Assembly: GCF_002953195.1 (NCBI RefSeq)
Contig: NZ_CP026377.1
Coordinates: 1,488,001-1,552,000 of the forward strand
Direction: 5' to 3'
DNA length: 64,000 nucleotides
Source: Mixta gaviniae
GTDB taxonomy: Bacteria; Pseudomonadota; Gammaproteobacteria; Enterobacterales; Enterobacteriaceae
Shown here: positions 38,073 through 46,977 of the stretch, piece by piece
Position numbering within the stretch: position 1 is the stretch's first letter
Layout of the letters: every line of letters starts with the position of its first letter
Notes under the pieces: generated by a model
Database searches by the model: none
The model's input: only the letters and a program-made list of their open reading frames with translations
Told to the model about the DNA's origin: nothing
Position numbers and translations under genes: made by a program

Positions 38073-38612
38073 TTACTCCTCCGCCCGCGTGGCGGAGGAG
38101 AGCGCACGCTGCATAATCAGCGTGTCGCGCCAGGCTCCCCCTTTGAACCCTACCTCCTGCAGCACCCCGACTTCGCGAAATCCCAGCTTCAGGTGCAGAT
38201 GCAGCGATCCGCCGTTTTGCCTGCCGCTGCCGACCACCGCCAGCATCTGCCGCCACGGCCCCTGTTCGCAGCGGGCGATCAGCGCCGCCAGCAGGGCGCT
38301 GCCGATGCCGCGTCCGCCGAGATCGTGACGCAGGTAGATAGACTCTTCGAGGGTATAGCGGTAGGCGGGGCGCGGGCGATAGGGCGCGGCGTAGCAGTAG
38401 CCGAGAAGGCGGCCCGCCTGTTCCGCCACCAGCCAGGGCATCTCCAGCGACTGCACCTTGAGCAGCCGCGCGCGCATCTCCGCATCGTCGGGCGGCGTCT
38501 CCTCAAAAGAGGCGCAGCCGTACAGCACATGCCAGGCGTAAATAGACTGCATCGCAGCGATATCATCGGCGTGCGCGTCGCGAATACGCAGCGTTTCGGT
38601 AGGGAGAGACAT
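38073..38612 (-). CDS. GNAT N-acetyltransferase (phosphinothricin/methionine-sulfone type)
   Basis: 179-residue acetyl-CoA-dependent acetyltransferase close to the PAT/MnaT (YncA) group. Seen: IRDAHADDIAAMQSIYAWHVLYGCASFEETPP, YCYAAPYRPRPAYRYTLEESIYL, and the acetyl-CoA loop LGGRGIGSALLAALI. Relatives acetylate methionine sulfone, methionine sulfoximine or phosphinothricin. ATG 38612 follows ACGAGGTGCC. The last codons contain a 10-base-pair inverted repeat (38076-38100). Confidence 0.85.
   Translation of the reverse strand: MSLPTETLRIRDAHADDIAAMQSIYAWHVLYGCASFEETPPDDAEMRARLLKVQSLEMPWLVAEQAGRLLGYCYAAPYRPRPAYRYTLEESIYLRHDLGGRGIGSALLAALIARCEQGPWRQMLAVVGSGRQNGGSLHLHLKLGFREVGVLQEVGFKGGAWRDTLIMQRALSSATRAEE
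38076..38100. repeat. Strong inverted repeat between pbpG and the GNAT gene
   Basis: CTCCTCCGCC and GGCGGAGGAG pair perfectly around CGCGT. It lies within the last codons of the GNAT gene and 9 bases after pbpG ends. Without a T run on either side it may serve as a weak bidirectional 3' end. Confidence 0.45.
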
Positions 38613-38799
38613 GGCACCTCGTTCTCGGCGGAAAGCGCTTACTGTGACACAGCGAGGCGGCGCACCGTCATCACAAATTCTTATCGTCAGCAGAGGCATT
38701 TTCTTACCGCTTTCCTATAGTGAAGCGCGGGGCAAAAGCATAAACTGGCGCGCGATTGCGGCGAGGCCGCAGAACTGAAACTGAGTGGAACGACGTTCG

Positions 38800-41244
38800 A
38801 TGTCAAAGTGGTTACGATTCATGCGGGCGAGCCTGCTGGCGCTATTGACGCTGGCGCCGCTTTACCTTTATGCGGCGGACGACGGCGATAACCAGCCGAC
38901 CGCCACCGAAGAAGAAGCGCCGGTCAAGGTCAATGCGGCGGTCGAGCTGCCGAAAATGCAGAAGATCCTCGATAAAATTAAAGGCCAGGTTTCCGGCGAA
39001 ACCAATGATGCGCAGCTGTCACAGCTGAACGACATGGCGCTGGAGCTGTCGGGCAATGCCGATACGCTGGGCCAGGCGCTGATCCCGCAGCGTCAGCAGC
39101 TGCTGGCGCAGCTGGCGGTATTAGGGCCGGCGCCGAAGGCGGACAGCGGGGTGAAAGAGACGCCGGAGGTGACGCGTAAACGCGCCACCCTGGGGAATCA
39201 GAAGCAGAAGCTGGACGACCAGATTAAACAGGCCGAGGCGATCAAGGGCGGGGCGCTTAACCTCAGCGCGCAGATTGTTAACCTGCGCCGCGACAACCTG
39301 AAAACCCAGCTGGCGCTTAATTCCGGCAGCATTTTCGGCCCGCGCTTCTGGGCGCCGCTGTTTGGCTCGCAGCAGATGGATGGCGATAAGCTGGCCAACT
39401 TCCGCGATGAGCTGGCGGATACCGCCGCGCTCGCCTGGGAGCCGGGCTGGCGTTTCGGCACGCTGCTCTGGCTGGCGGCGGCGGTAGCTATCGCCACGCT
39501 GGGACGACGCTACGGTGAAGAGTTTCTCGCCTGGATCAGCATCCATCAGCTGCCGGAAGGGCGGCTACGCCGCAGCTTCCTCGCCGCGGCGATCGCGCTG
39601 ACCACCCTGGCGGCGGTGGTGCTGGCGTTTAACTTTATCGACCAGGTTTTTACCCGCCGCGCTGAGGTCTCCGACGACGTGCAGGATTTCGTCGATCGGC
39701 TGGTGCAGCTTAGCGTTTTCTGCGGGCTGATCGCCGGGCTGGGTCGTGCATTTCTCTCCACGCGTCGTCCCTCCTGGCGGCTGCCGGCGATCTCTAACGA
39801 AGTGGCGCAGGCGCTGAAGCCGTTCCCGCCGCTGACCGCCACCCTGGTGTTTATCTTCCAGACGGTTGAGGCGCTGAACAGCAGCGTCGGCACCAGCGTC
39901 GGCACCACCATTCTGGCCAACGGCATGACCGCGCTGCTGGTCGGCGCCACCGCACTCTCCATTAGCTTCCGCTCCAGCCGCGTGCGTCGCCGTATGGTGC
40001 AGGAAGGGCAGGCACCGGAGGCGAAATCGACGCTGGTCGGCCTGATCCAGATGGCGATTACCCTGGTGGGGCTGGCGATCTTACTGTCGCTGATTGTCGG
40101 CTACGTTACTTTGGCGCGTTTCCTCAGCTATGAACTGGTCTGGATCGGCATCGTCTGCGGTGCCTTCTATTTCCTCAGCCATCTGGTGAGCGACGGTTGC
40201 GAAACGCTGCTGTCGGTCAGTAATCCGACCGGCAAGCGCATTCAGTCCTCGCTGAATATCGACGAACGCCACCTGTCGCAGGCGGCGGCGCTGCTCTCGG
40301 CGCTGGGCAAAACCATCCTGCTGCTGTTCGCGGCGGTGGCGGTGCTGAACGGCACCTTCGGCACCTCAACGCCGATTGAGCTGCTGCAGAAAGCGGTGGA
40401 GTTCTGGGGCGGCAAGGGGCTGGAATCGCTGAATATCGTGCCCGCCCATCTGGTCAACGCGCTGCTCTGTATGGCGATCGGCATCTATGTGCTGCGCTCG
40501 GTGCGCCGCTGGCTGGACAGCGATTTCCTGCCGAAAACCACCATGGATACCGGCATGCGCGTCTCGCTGGTGACGCTGTTCAGCAACATCGGCTACGTAT
40601 TAGTGATCCTGCTGACGCTTTCCACCATGGGGGTGCAATGGAACAAGCTGGCGTGGATCGTCAGCGCGCTGTCGGTCGGTATCGGTTTCGGTCTGCAGGA
40701 GATCGTAAAAAACTTTATCTCCGGGCTGATCCTGCTGACTGAGCGGCCGGTGAAGGTGGGCGATCTGGTGAGCATCAGCGGCATTGAAGGGGATATCCGC
40801 CGCATCAACGTGCGCGCCACTGAAATCCAGCTCGGCGATAAGTCGACGGTTATCGTCCCGAACTCGCAGCTGATTTCGCAGAACGTGCGCAACGCCACCA
40901 TGGGCAACGCTCAGGGGGTGGTGACCATTACGCTGACCTTCCCGCTGGATATCGATCCGGTGCAGGTGCGTGAAATTCTGCTGGCAGTTTACAACGAGAA
41001 CGAGCGCATTCTGGATACGCCGGAGCCGTCAGTAAGCTTCAAGGATCTAACGCCGCAGGGCATCGTGCTGAGCGTGACCGGCAACGTAGCGACGCAGCGT
41101 CAAATCGGCGGCGCGAAAAGCGATCTGCTGTTCGATATCCTTACCCGCCTGCGCAAAGAGGGCATCGTGCTGTCGCGTCCGCAGACGATGATCATCGAGC
41201 AGAAAAATGGCGAAATGGTGGTGAAAGAGCCGCAGCAGCCGTAA
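38800..41244 (+). CDS. Large MscS-family mechanosensitive channel with DUF3772-like domain
   Basis: 814-residue inner-membrane channel. Layout: signal/first segment (FMRASLLALLTLAPLYLYAA), a periplasmic helical DUF3772-like domain to about residue 200 (KMQKILDKIKGQVSGET, LGNQKQKLDDQIKQAEAIKGGALN), about ten membrane segments, then the MscS core with pore helix ALSVGIGFGLQEIVKNFISG, LTERPVKVGDLVSISGIEG and STVIVPNSQLISQNVRN. It should release solutes at high membrane tension. It is not close to YbiO or MscK. ATG 38800 aligns with the signal peptide; a GTG five codons upstream is possible. Confidence 0.88.
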   Translation: MSKWLRFMRASLLALLTLAPLYLYAADDGDNQPTATEEEAPVKVNAAVELPKMQKILDKIKGQVSGETNDAQLSQLNDMALELSGNADTLGQALIPQRQQLLAQLAVLGPAPKADSGVKETPEVTRKRATLGNQKQKLDDQIKQAEAIKGGALNLSAQIVNLRRDNLKTQLALNSGSIFGPRFWAPLFGSQQMDGDKLANFRDELADTAALAWEPGWRFGTLLWLAAAVAIATLGRRYGEEFLAWISIHQLPEGRLRRSFLAAAIALTTLAAVVLAFNFIDQVFTRRAEVSDDVQDFVDRLVQLSVFCGLIAGLGRAFLSTRRPSWRLPAISNEVAQALKPFPPLTATLVFIFQTVEALNSSVGTSVGTTILANGMTALLVGATALSISFRSSRVRRRMVQEGQAPEAKSTLVGLIQMAITLVGLAILLSLIVGYVTLARFLSYELVWIGIVCGAFYFLSHLVSDGCETLLSVSNPTGKRIQSSLNIDERHLSQAAALLSALGKTILLLFAAVAVLNGTFGTSTPIELLQKAVEFWGGKGLESLNIVPAHLVNALLCMAIGIYVLRSVRRWLDSDFLPKTTMDTGMRVSLVTLFSNIGYVLVILLTLSTMGVQWNKLAWIVSALSVGIGFGLQEIVKNFISGLILLTERPVKVGDLVSISGIEGDIRRINVRATEIQLGDKSTVIVPNSQLISQNVRNATMGNAQGVVTITLTFPLDIDPVQVREILLAVYNENERILDTPEPSVSFKDLTPQGIVLSVTGNVATQRQIGGAKSDLLFDILTRLRKEGIVLSRPQTMIIEQKNGEMVVKEPQQP

Positions 41245-41245
41245 C

Positions 41246-41270
41246 AAAAGGCCGCCCCGATGGGGCGGCC
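41246..41270 (-). terminator. Rho-independent terminator of dld
   Basis: GGCCGCCCC/GGGGCGGCC (41250-41270) with loop ATC; on the minus strand it is followed by TTTTGTT. It is 46 bases downstream of the dld stop and also directly after the convergent channel gene. Confidence 0.65.
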
Positions 41271-41315
41271 GGTTCATCTCAGGCGCCTTGCCGTTCACCA
41301 GGCGTTCTGACCCGC

Positions 41316-43061
41316 TTAGTCCGCCTCTCTCTCTTCCCCGCAGCCGCAGCCGGCCCAGTGTTTACGCTTGCTGGTTTTGCCGATGCCGGGGTTAAAGCTG
41401 TTGGTGGGATCGAGCTGCTGATAAAACGCCTTCATCTGCGGCTTCGCCTGATAGAGATGGCCGACGTTATGCTCCGCCGGATACTCCGCGCCGCGCTGGC
41501 TGAGGATCTCCAGCATTCTCTCCTTCAGCGCATGCGCGTCCACCCCTTTCTTCACGATATAATCCTGATGGAAAACGTGGCACATAAAGTGGCCATAATA
41601 GAGGCGATGCACCAGCTTATCGTCGAACTCCGGCGGCAGCGTCTCAAACCAGTCGCGGTCGTTGCGTCGCAGCGCGATATCCAGCGCCAGAATATCCTCC
41701 ACCTCATCGTGATGTGCCGCATGGTAGCGCACCGCAGCACCTGCAGCGGCGAAGCGATGCAGAAAGGCTTTCGATCCTTCATCGTCGGTGCATTCAAAGT
41801 AGTCGCCGCCGCCCTCGCGGAAAAAGTCCTTCAGGAACTGACGCGCCTCTTCCACGCCATCGCCGGACATTTTCAGCATCAGGTGATGCTCATAGCGATC
41901 ACGCCAGATTTTCATCTTTTTCGGCAGGTGAGTCGGGAAAACCGCGCTCAGCTTCTGCAGCATGCGGTCGGTAAAGTGCGGGCGGAACAGCGGGATATGG
42001 CTCAGCATCGCGTCGATGCGCCCCTTTAAAGTGAAGAAGCGCGGCATTTTATCGGTGCCGAGCCGATCGATCATGATAAAGGTGTCTTTGCCATATTTCT
42101 CTGCGATGTCATACATATCGCGGTGCATATATTCGCCCGCCACCGGCAGGTGGTTAAAGTGGGCGAGAATATGGCGGCGAATATCCTCCAGCGCCCCGGT
42201 ATCGTTGGTGCCGATATAGAACACCTGCTGCTTTTTCTCCGCCTCGAAGGTGTCCAGACGCACGGCGAACACCGCCAGCTTGCCGGCGCAGCCGGAGGCT
42301 TCATACAGGCGGCTGGCGTCGGCGTTGAAGCGCGACGGCGTGTCCGCCTCGACATCGCGCACGCGCTCGACATAGTGATGATCGGACGCCTGGCGCGCAT
42401 CGTGACGTACGTCGCTCTCTCGCCAGGTTTCATCATCCAGTCGGCCGAGGATCTGCTCGGGCGTGCTGCCCAGCTCAATGCCGAGATGGTTCACCAGCTT
42501 CAGCTGCCCCTGTTCGTCCAGCTGGGCATAGAGCGCCATTTCGGTGTAGGCGGGGCCACGCTTCACCAGCGCGCCGCCGGAGTTATTGCAGACGCCGCCG
42601 AGAATCGACGCGCCGATGCAGGAAGAACCGATCACCGAATGCGGCTCGCGCCCCAGCGGCTTGAGCATTTTCTCCAGCTGAAACAGCGTGCTGCCCGGCA
42701 GCGCCAGCACCTGCTTGCCCTTATCGAGCAGGTAGATGCGGTCCATCCGCAGGGTGCTGATGATAATAATGTCGCGATCGTAATCATTGCCGTTGGGCGT
42801 CGATCCTTCCGTCAGGCCGGTATTGGCCGCCTGCATCAGAATAATTTTATCCGCGGCCACTGCGGCTTTCAGTACGCGCCACAGCTCCAGCAGCGAGCCG
42901 GGGAACACCACCGCCAGGGCGTCGCCCTGGCCGGAGCGGAAGCCTTTACGATAGCGTTCGGTTTTGCGGGGATCGGTCAGCAGATGGCTGCCGCCGACGA
43001 TGCGACGCAGTTCATTAATCAGGGTTTGACTGGCGGGGGTAGCGTGAAGGTGCATATCCAT
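41316..43061 (-). CDS. dld: Quinone-dependent D-lactate dehydrogenase
   Basis: Peripheral membrane FAD enzyme oxidising D-lactate to pyruvate and feeding electrons to quinone. 581 residues (E. coli 571). Seen: the FAD-binding region MQAANTGLTEGSTPNG, LPGSTLFQLEKMLKPLGREPHSVIGSSCIGASILGGVCNNSGG, VKRGPAYTEMALYA, and the membrane-binding part with RFFTLKGRIDAML. The C terminus is rich in Cys/Gly (KHWAGCGCGEE). The ATG follows ACAGGACA. Neighbour of bglX, as in E. coli. Confidence 0.96.
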   Translation of the reverse strand: MDMHLHATPASQTLINELRRIVGGSHLLTDPRKTERYRKGFRSGQGDALAVVFPGSLLELWRVLKAAVAADKIILMQAANTGLTEGSTPNGNDYDRDIIIISTLRMDRIYLLDKGKQVLALPGSTLFQLEKMLKPLGREPHSVIGSSCIGASILGGVCNNSGGALVKRGPAYTEMALYAQLDEQGQLKLVNHLGIELGSTPEQILGRLDDETWRESDVRHDARQASDHHYVERVRDVEADTPSRFNADASRLYEASGCAGKLAVFAVRLDTFEAEKKQQVFYIGTNDTGALEDIRRHILAHFNHLPVAGEYMHRDMYDIAEKYGKDTFIMIDRLGTDKMPRFFTLKGRIDAMLSHIPLFRPHFTDRMLQKLSAVFPTHLPKKMKIWRDRYEHHLMLKMSGDGVEEARQFLKDFFREGGGDYFECTDDEGSKAFLHRFAAAGAAVRYHAAHHDEVEDILALDIALRRNDRDWFETLPPEFDDKLVHRLYYGHFMCHVFHQDYIVKKGVDAHALKERMLEILSQRGAEYPAEHNVGHLYQAKPQMKAFYQQLDPTNSFNPGIGKTSKRKHWAGCGCGEEREAD

Positions 43062-43218
43062 TGTCCTGTTATGTGTGACGATTTTACTTTAGCAGCTCAG
43101 GCGGAAAAGCGTCCGCCTGGAAAACTACCTGCTATTCTCATCCTGTGGCACACTGTGGCTATCTTATTGCTATAGCACCATAAAACCTGTCCTGCGTTTT
43201 TGTTGAGAGCCCAATCTG

Positions 43219-45516
43219 ATGAAATGGATTTATTCCCTGAGCCTTGCTGTTTCCCTGGCGCTGCAGCCCGCCGTTGCTGACGACATGTTTGGCCCGCATC
43301 GCCTGACGCCCGAGGCGCGCGACGCCTTTGTCACCGATCTGCTGACGAAAATGACGCTCGATGAAAAAATCGGTCAGCTGCGGCTGATCAGCGTCGGGCC
43401 GGATAACCCGAAAGAAGAAATCCGCGAGATGATCAAACATGGTCAGGTCGGCGCGATTTTCAACACCGTTACCCGTCCCGATATCCGCGTGATGCAGGAT
43501 CAGGTGATGCAGCTCAGCCGCCTGAAGATTCCGCTGTTCTTCGCCTATGACGTGGTGCATGGACAGCGTACCATTTTCCCCATTCCGTTAGGGCTGGCCT
43601 CCAGCTGGGATACCGAGGCGGTGGCGCGCGTGGGACGCGTATCTGCCTTTGAAGCGGCAGACGACGGCCTGAATATGACCTGGGCGCCGATGGTGGACGT
43701 CACGCGCGAACCGCGCTGGGGCCGCGGCTCGGAAGGCTTTGGCGAAGACACCTACCTGACGGCGAAAATGGGCGGCACCATGGTCGAGGCGATGCAGGGC
43801 AAAAGCCCGGCCGATCGCTATTCGCTAATGACCAGCGTCAAGCACTTCGCGCTCTACGGCGCCATTGAGGGCGGACGCGACTACAACACCGTCGACATGA
43901 GCCCGCAGCGCATGTTCCAGGATTACATGCCGCCATATAAGGCGTCGCTCGACGCCGGCAGCGGCGGGGTGATGGTCTCCCTGAACGCCATTAACGGCGT
44001 GCCGGCCACCGCCAACAGCTGGCTGCTGAAGGATCTGCTGCGCGACGAGTGGAAGTTTAAAGGCATCACCATCAGCGATCACGGCGCGATTAAAGAGCTG
44101 ATCAAACATGGTGTCGCCAGCGATCCGCAGGATGCGGTGCGGCTGGCGCTGAAGTCCGGCATCGATATGAGCATGGGCGACGAATACTACAGCAAATATC
44201 TGCCGGGGCTGGTGAAGCGCGGCGTGGTGAGCGAGGCGGAGATCGACGACGCGGCGCGCCATGTATTGAACGTGAAATATGATATGGGCCTGTTTAACGA
44301 CCCTTACAGCCATCTGGGACCGAAGGGCAGCGATCCGGCGGATACCAACGCGGAAAGCCGCCTGCACCGCGACGACGCGCGCGATGTGGCGCGTAAAAGC
44401 ATGGTGCTGCTGAAGAACCGCCTGGAGACGCTGCCGCTGAAGAAAACGGGCACTATCGCGCTGATCGGCCCACTGGCCGACAGCCAGCGCGACATTATGG
44501 GCAGCTGGTCGGCGGCGGGCGTGGCGAAGCAGTCGGTTACCTTACTGCAGGGCATGAAAAACGCCACCGCCGGCAAAGCGACGCTGCTTTACGCCAAAGG
44601 GGCGAACATCACCGATCACAAAGGGATCCAGGATTTCCTCAACCTTTATGAGCAGGCGGTAAGCGTCGACAGCCGCACGCCGCAGCAGATGATCGATGAA
44701 GCGGTCGCCACGGCGCAGAAAGCGGATGTGATCGTCGCAGCGGTAGGCGAGGCGCAGGGCATGGCGCATGAGGCCTCCAGCCGGACCGATCTGACGCTGC
44801 CGGAGAGCCAACAGAAGCTGCTGGCGGCGCTGAAAGCCACCGGCAAACCGCTGGTGCTGGTGCTGATGAATGGTCGCCCGCTGGCGCTGACGCACGAGCA
44901 TCAGCAGGCGGATGCGATGCTGGAGACCTGGTTCAGCGGAACGGAAGGGGGCAACGCCATTGCCGATGTGCTGTTCGGCGACTATAACCCGTCCGGCAAG
45001 CTGCCGATCTCCTTCCCGCGCTCGGTAGGTCAGATCCCTATCTATTACAACCATCTGCCGACCGGCCGTCCTTATAATTCGGCTAAACCGAACAAGTACA
45101 CCTCGCACTATTATGACGCCGTCAACGGGCCGCTGTTCCCCTTCGGCTACGGTCTGAGTTACACCACTTTCACGGTGTCGCCGGTGAAAATGTCGTCAAC
45201 GACCATGCCGCGCAACGGCAAGGTGGAAGCGAGCGTAACGGTGACTAACACCGGCAAACGCGACGGCGCGACGGTGGTGCAGCTCTTTCTTAACGATGAA
45301 GTCGCCAGCGTCAGCCGTCCGGTGAAAGAGCTGAGAGGCTTCCAGCGCATTATGCTGAAGGCGGGCGAATCGCAGACGGTGCGTTTCCCGATAGATATCG
45401 ACGCGCTGAAGTTCTGGAACCAGCAGATGAAGCAGGTAGCGGAGCCGGGCAAATTCAAAGTGATGATAGGCCTGGATTCGGTGAAAACGCAGGACGCTGA
45501 ATTTAGCTTGCTGTAA
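43219..45516 (+). CDS. bglX: Periplasmic beta-glucosidase
   Basis: GH3 enzyme of the periplasm, 765 residues, identical in length to E. coli BglX. Seen: signal peptide (WIYSLSLAVSLALQPAVA), TLDEKIGQLRLISVG, VKHFALYGAIEGGRDYNTVDMSP, the nucleophile region GITISDHGAIKELI with the aspartate, the GH3 C-terminal domain (VIVAAVGEAQGMAHEASSRTDLTLP) and a fibronectin-III-like end domain (ASVTVTNTGKRDGATVVQLF). Transcribed divergently from dld. Confidence 0.96.
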   Translation: MKWIYSLSLAVSLALQPAVADDMFGPHRLTPEARDAFVTDLLTKMTLDEKIGQLRLISVGPDNPKEEIREMIKHGQVGAIFNTVTRPDIRVMQDQVMQLSRLKIPLFFAYDVVHGQRTIFPIPLGLASSWDTEAVARVGRVSAFEAADDGLNMTWAPMVDVTREPRWGRGSEGFGEDTYLTAKMGGTMVEAMQGKSPADRYSLMTSVKHFALYGAIEGGRDYNTVDMSPQRMFQDYMPPYKASLDAGSGGVMVSLNAINGVPATANSWLLKDLLRDEWKFKGITISDHGAIKELIKHGVASDPQDAVRLALKSGIDMSMGDEYYSKYLPGLVKRGVVSEAEIDDAARHVLNVKYDMGLFNDPYSHLGPKGSDPADTNAESRLHRDDARDVARKSMVLLKNRLETLPLKKTGTIALIGPLADSQRDIMGSWSAAGVAKQSVTLLQGMKNATAGKATLLYAKGANITDHKGIQDFLNLYEQAVSVDSRTPQQMIDEAVATAQKADVIVAAVGEAQGMAHEASSRTDLTLPESQQKLLAALKATGKPLVLVLMNGRPLALTHEHQQADAMLETWFSGTEGGNAIADVLFGDYNPSGKLPISFPRSVGQIPIYYNHLPTGRPYNSAKPNKYTSHYYDAVNGPLFPFGYGLSYTTFTVSPVKMSSTTMPRNGKVEASVTVTNTGKRDGATVVQLFLNDEVASVSRPVKELRGFQRIMLKAGESQTVRFPIDIDALKFWNQQMKQVAEPGKFKVMIGLDSVKTQDAEFSLL

Positions 45517-45531
45517 GCAGGTAAAATAACA

Positions 45532-45563
45532 AACCGACCGGCGCTGAGCCGGTCGGTTTTTTT
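45532..45563 (+). terminator. Rho-independent terminator of bglX
   Basis: AACCGACCGGC pairs with GCCGGTCGGTT around GCTGA, followed by seven T, 16 bases after the bglX stop codon. Confidence 0.9.
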
Positions 45564-45593
45564 ATGCCTTATTGAGCGCGAAGATGCAGGGGA

Positions 45594-46343
45594 CTATTTG
45601 CCGCCCGCCAGATCGATAAAGTTGCCGGTGACATAAGAGGCTTCCTCCGACAACAGCCAGGCGATCGCCTCCGCCACCTCTTCAGGCTGGCCGCCGCGCT
45701 TCATCGGCAGGTTCTCCTTCACCCGATCCACGCGTCCCGGTTCGCCGCCGTCGGCGTGCATGTCGGTATAAATAAGCCCCGGCCTGACGGCGTTAACGCG
45801 AATGCCCTGCGCGGCCACCTCCAGCGACAGCCCAATCGTCAACGTATCAATCGCCCCTTTTGAGGCCGCATAGTCAATATACTCATGGGGCGCGCCGAGC
45901 CGCGAGGCGGCGGAAGAGACATTGACGATGGCGCCGCCCTGGCCGCCATGCCGCAGCGCCATACGCTTTACCGCCTCGCGCGCGCAGAGAAAACTGCCGC
46001 CGACGTTGGTGGCGAAAATAGCGGCGATGCGCTGCGCGTCCAGCTGCTCAATGGTCGCCTGCTGCTTAAGAATGCCGGCATTATTCACCAGCCCGGTCAG
46101 CGGGCCGAGATCGCGGTCAATTTGCCGGAACAGCGCCATAACCTGCTGCTCCTCAGCGATATCCGCCTGTAGCGCGATCGCTTTGCCGCCGCTGTGCTGA
46201 ATGCGGTCGACCACCTCTTCGGCATGCGCCTGTTGGTTACGATAGTTGATGCAGAGAGTATGGCCTTTTGCCGCCAGCGTGAGCGCCGTCGCCCGTCCAA
46301 TGCCGCGGCTGCCGCCGGTGATTAAGGTAATCTTGTTTTTCAT
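45594..46343 (-). CDS. SDR family oxidoreductase, YgfF-like
   Basis: 249-residue short-chain dehydrogenase highly similar in pattern to E. coli YgfF. Seen: LITGGSRGIGRATAL, LVNNAGILKQQATIE, CAREAVKRMALRHGGQGGAIVNVSS, the DYAASKGAIDTL Tyr-Lys pair, RVNAVRPGLIYTDMHADGGE and SYVTGNFIDLAGGK. Substrate unknown. ATG 46343 begins the Rossmann fold; the frame is open 41 codons upstream but that sequence is AT-rich and non-conserved. Confidence 0.88.
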   Translation of the reverse strand: MKNKITLITGGSRGIGRATALTLAAKGHTLCINYRNQQAHAEEVVDRIQHSGGKAIALQADIAEEQQVMALFRQIDRDLGPLTGLVNNAGILKQQATIEQLDAQRIAAIFATNVGGSFLCAREAVKRMALRHGGQGGAIVNVSSAASRLGAPHEYIDYAASKGAIDTLTIGLSLEVAAQGIRVNAVRPGLIYTDMHADGGEPGRVDRVKENLPMKRGGQPEEVAEAIAWLLSEEASYVTGNFIDLAGGK

Positions 46344-46544
46344 CCGTTCTGTCCGCCAGAGGCTGTATATAAAAATGAAGGGCAGGAAGGGATTAAAATA
46401 AATTTTAATGATTAAAAAACAATCCTGTAACCAGACTTGTGTGAATGGAATCACAAAAGGATGCACAAATGCATCAGCAGAGTTTATGGAATCCTGGAGC
46501 AGGGAATGGCTACAACGAGCGGCCAGCGACGCACCACTGGCCCG

Positions 46545-46569
46545 GCAGGCGGCGGGCGACGCCGCCTGC
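46545..46569. repeat. Perfect 10-bp inverted repeat after the SnoaL-like gene
   Basis: GCAGGCGGCG (46545-46554) and CGCCGCCTGC (46560-46569) around GGCGA, 10 bases past the end of the minus-strand SnoaL-like gene. There is no T run, so termination is uncertain. The rest of the 46344-46578 gap shows no gene. Confidence 0.55.
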
Positions 46570-46578
46570 GTTAGAGCC

Positions 46579-46977
46579 TCAAACGATGGCCGTCTCTTGC
46601 AAAAAGCGCCAGCGCGCCGTCTCGCCCTCTATGTCAATGACCGCCACCGACCAGCGCGCCCGCGGCACGCCGTCGATATGGTGCGTTTCGCGATAGCGGC
46701 AGGTGACGCGATTGCCCGCCGAAGCCAGCACGCTGCAGGCGTCCACGTCAATACGCAGGCCGGGACGGCGGCCGCCGTTTTCCAGAAACAGCTGCTTCAC
46801 TGCCGCCAGCGTCAGCGTGTCGCCGGCGGGCGTCACCATGGCGAAATCGGGGTGAAAGCTCTCCAGCAGGCGGGTCAGCGCCGTTTCCGCCTCGTCGCGC
46901 GGGCGGGTAAAAACGGTTTCAATCCAGCGATGCAGAGTAAAAACGCTGCGGCAGGCGAGGGTTTCAGGGTTTTCCAT
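46579..46977 (-). CDS. SnoaL/NTF2-like (DUF4440-type) protein
   Basis: 132-residue cone-fold protein of the NTF2-like superfamily. Seen: FTLHRWIETVFTRPRDEAETALTRLLESFHPDFAMVTPAGDTLTLAAVKQLF, then RVTCRYRETHHIDGVPRARWSVAVIDIEG, a typical ligand-pocket layout; no catalytic residues can be named. ATG 46977 follows AAAGGATCTGTC. It overlaps the 3' end of the upstream exporter gene by 14 bases, so the two are probably co-transcribed. Function unknown. Confidence 0.7.
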   Translation of the reverse strand: MENPETLACRSVFTLHRWIETVFTRPRDEAETALTRLLESFHPDFAMVTPAGDTLTLAAVKQLFLENGGRRPGLRIDVDACSVLASAGNRVTCRYRETHHIDGVPRARWSVAVIDIEGETARWRFLQETAIV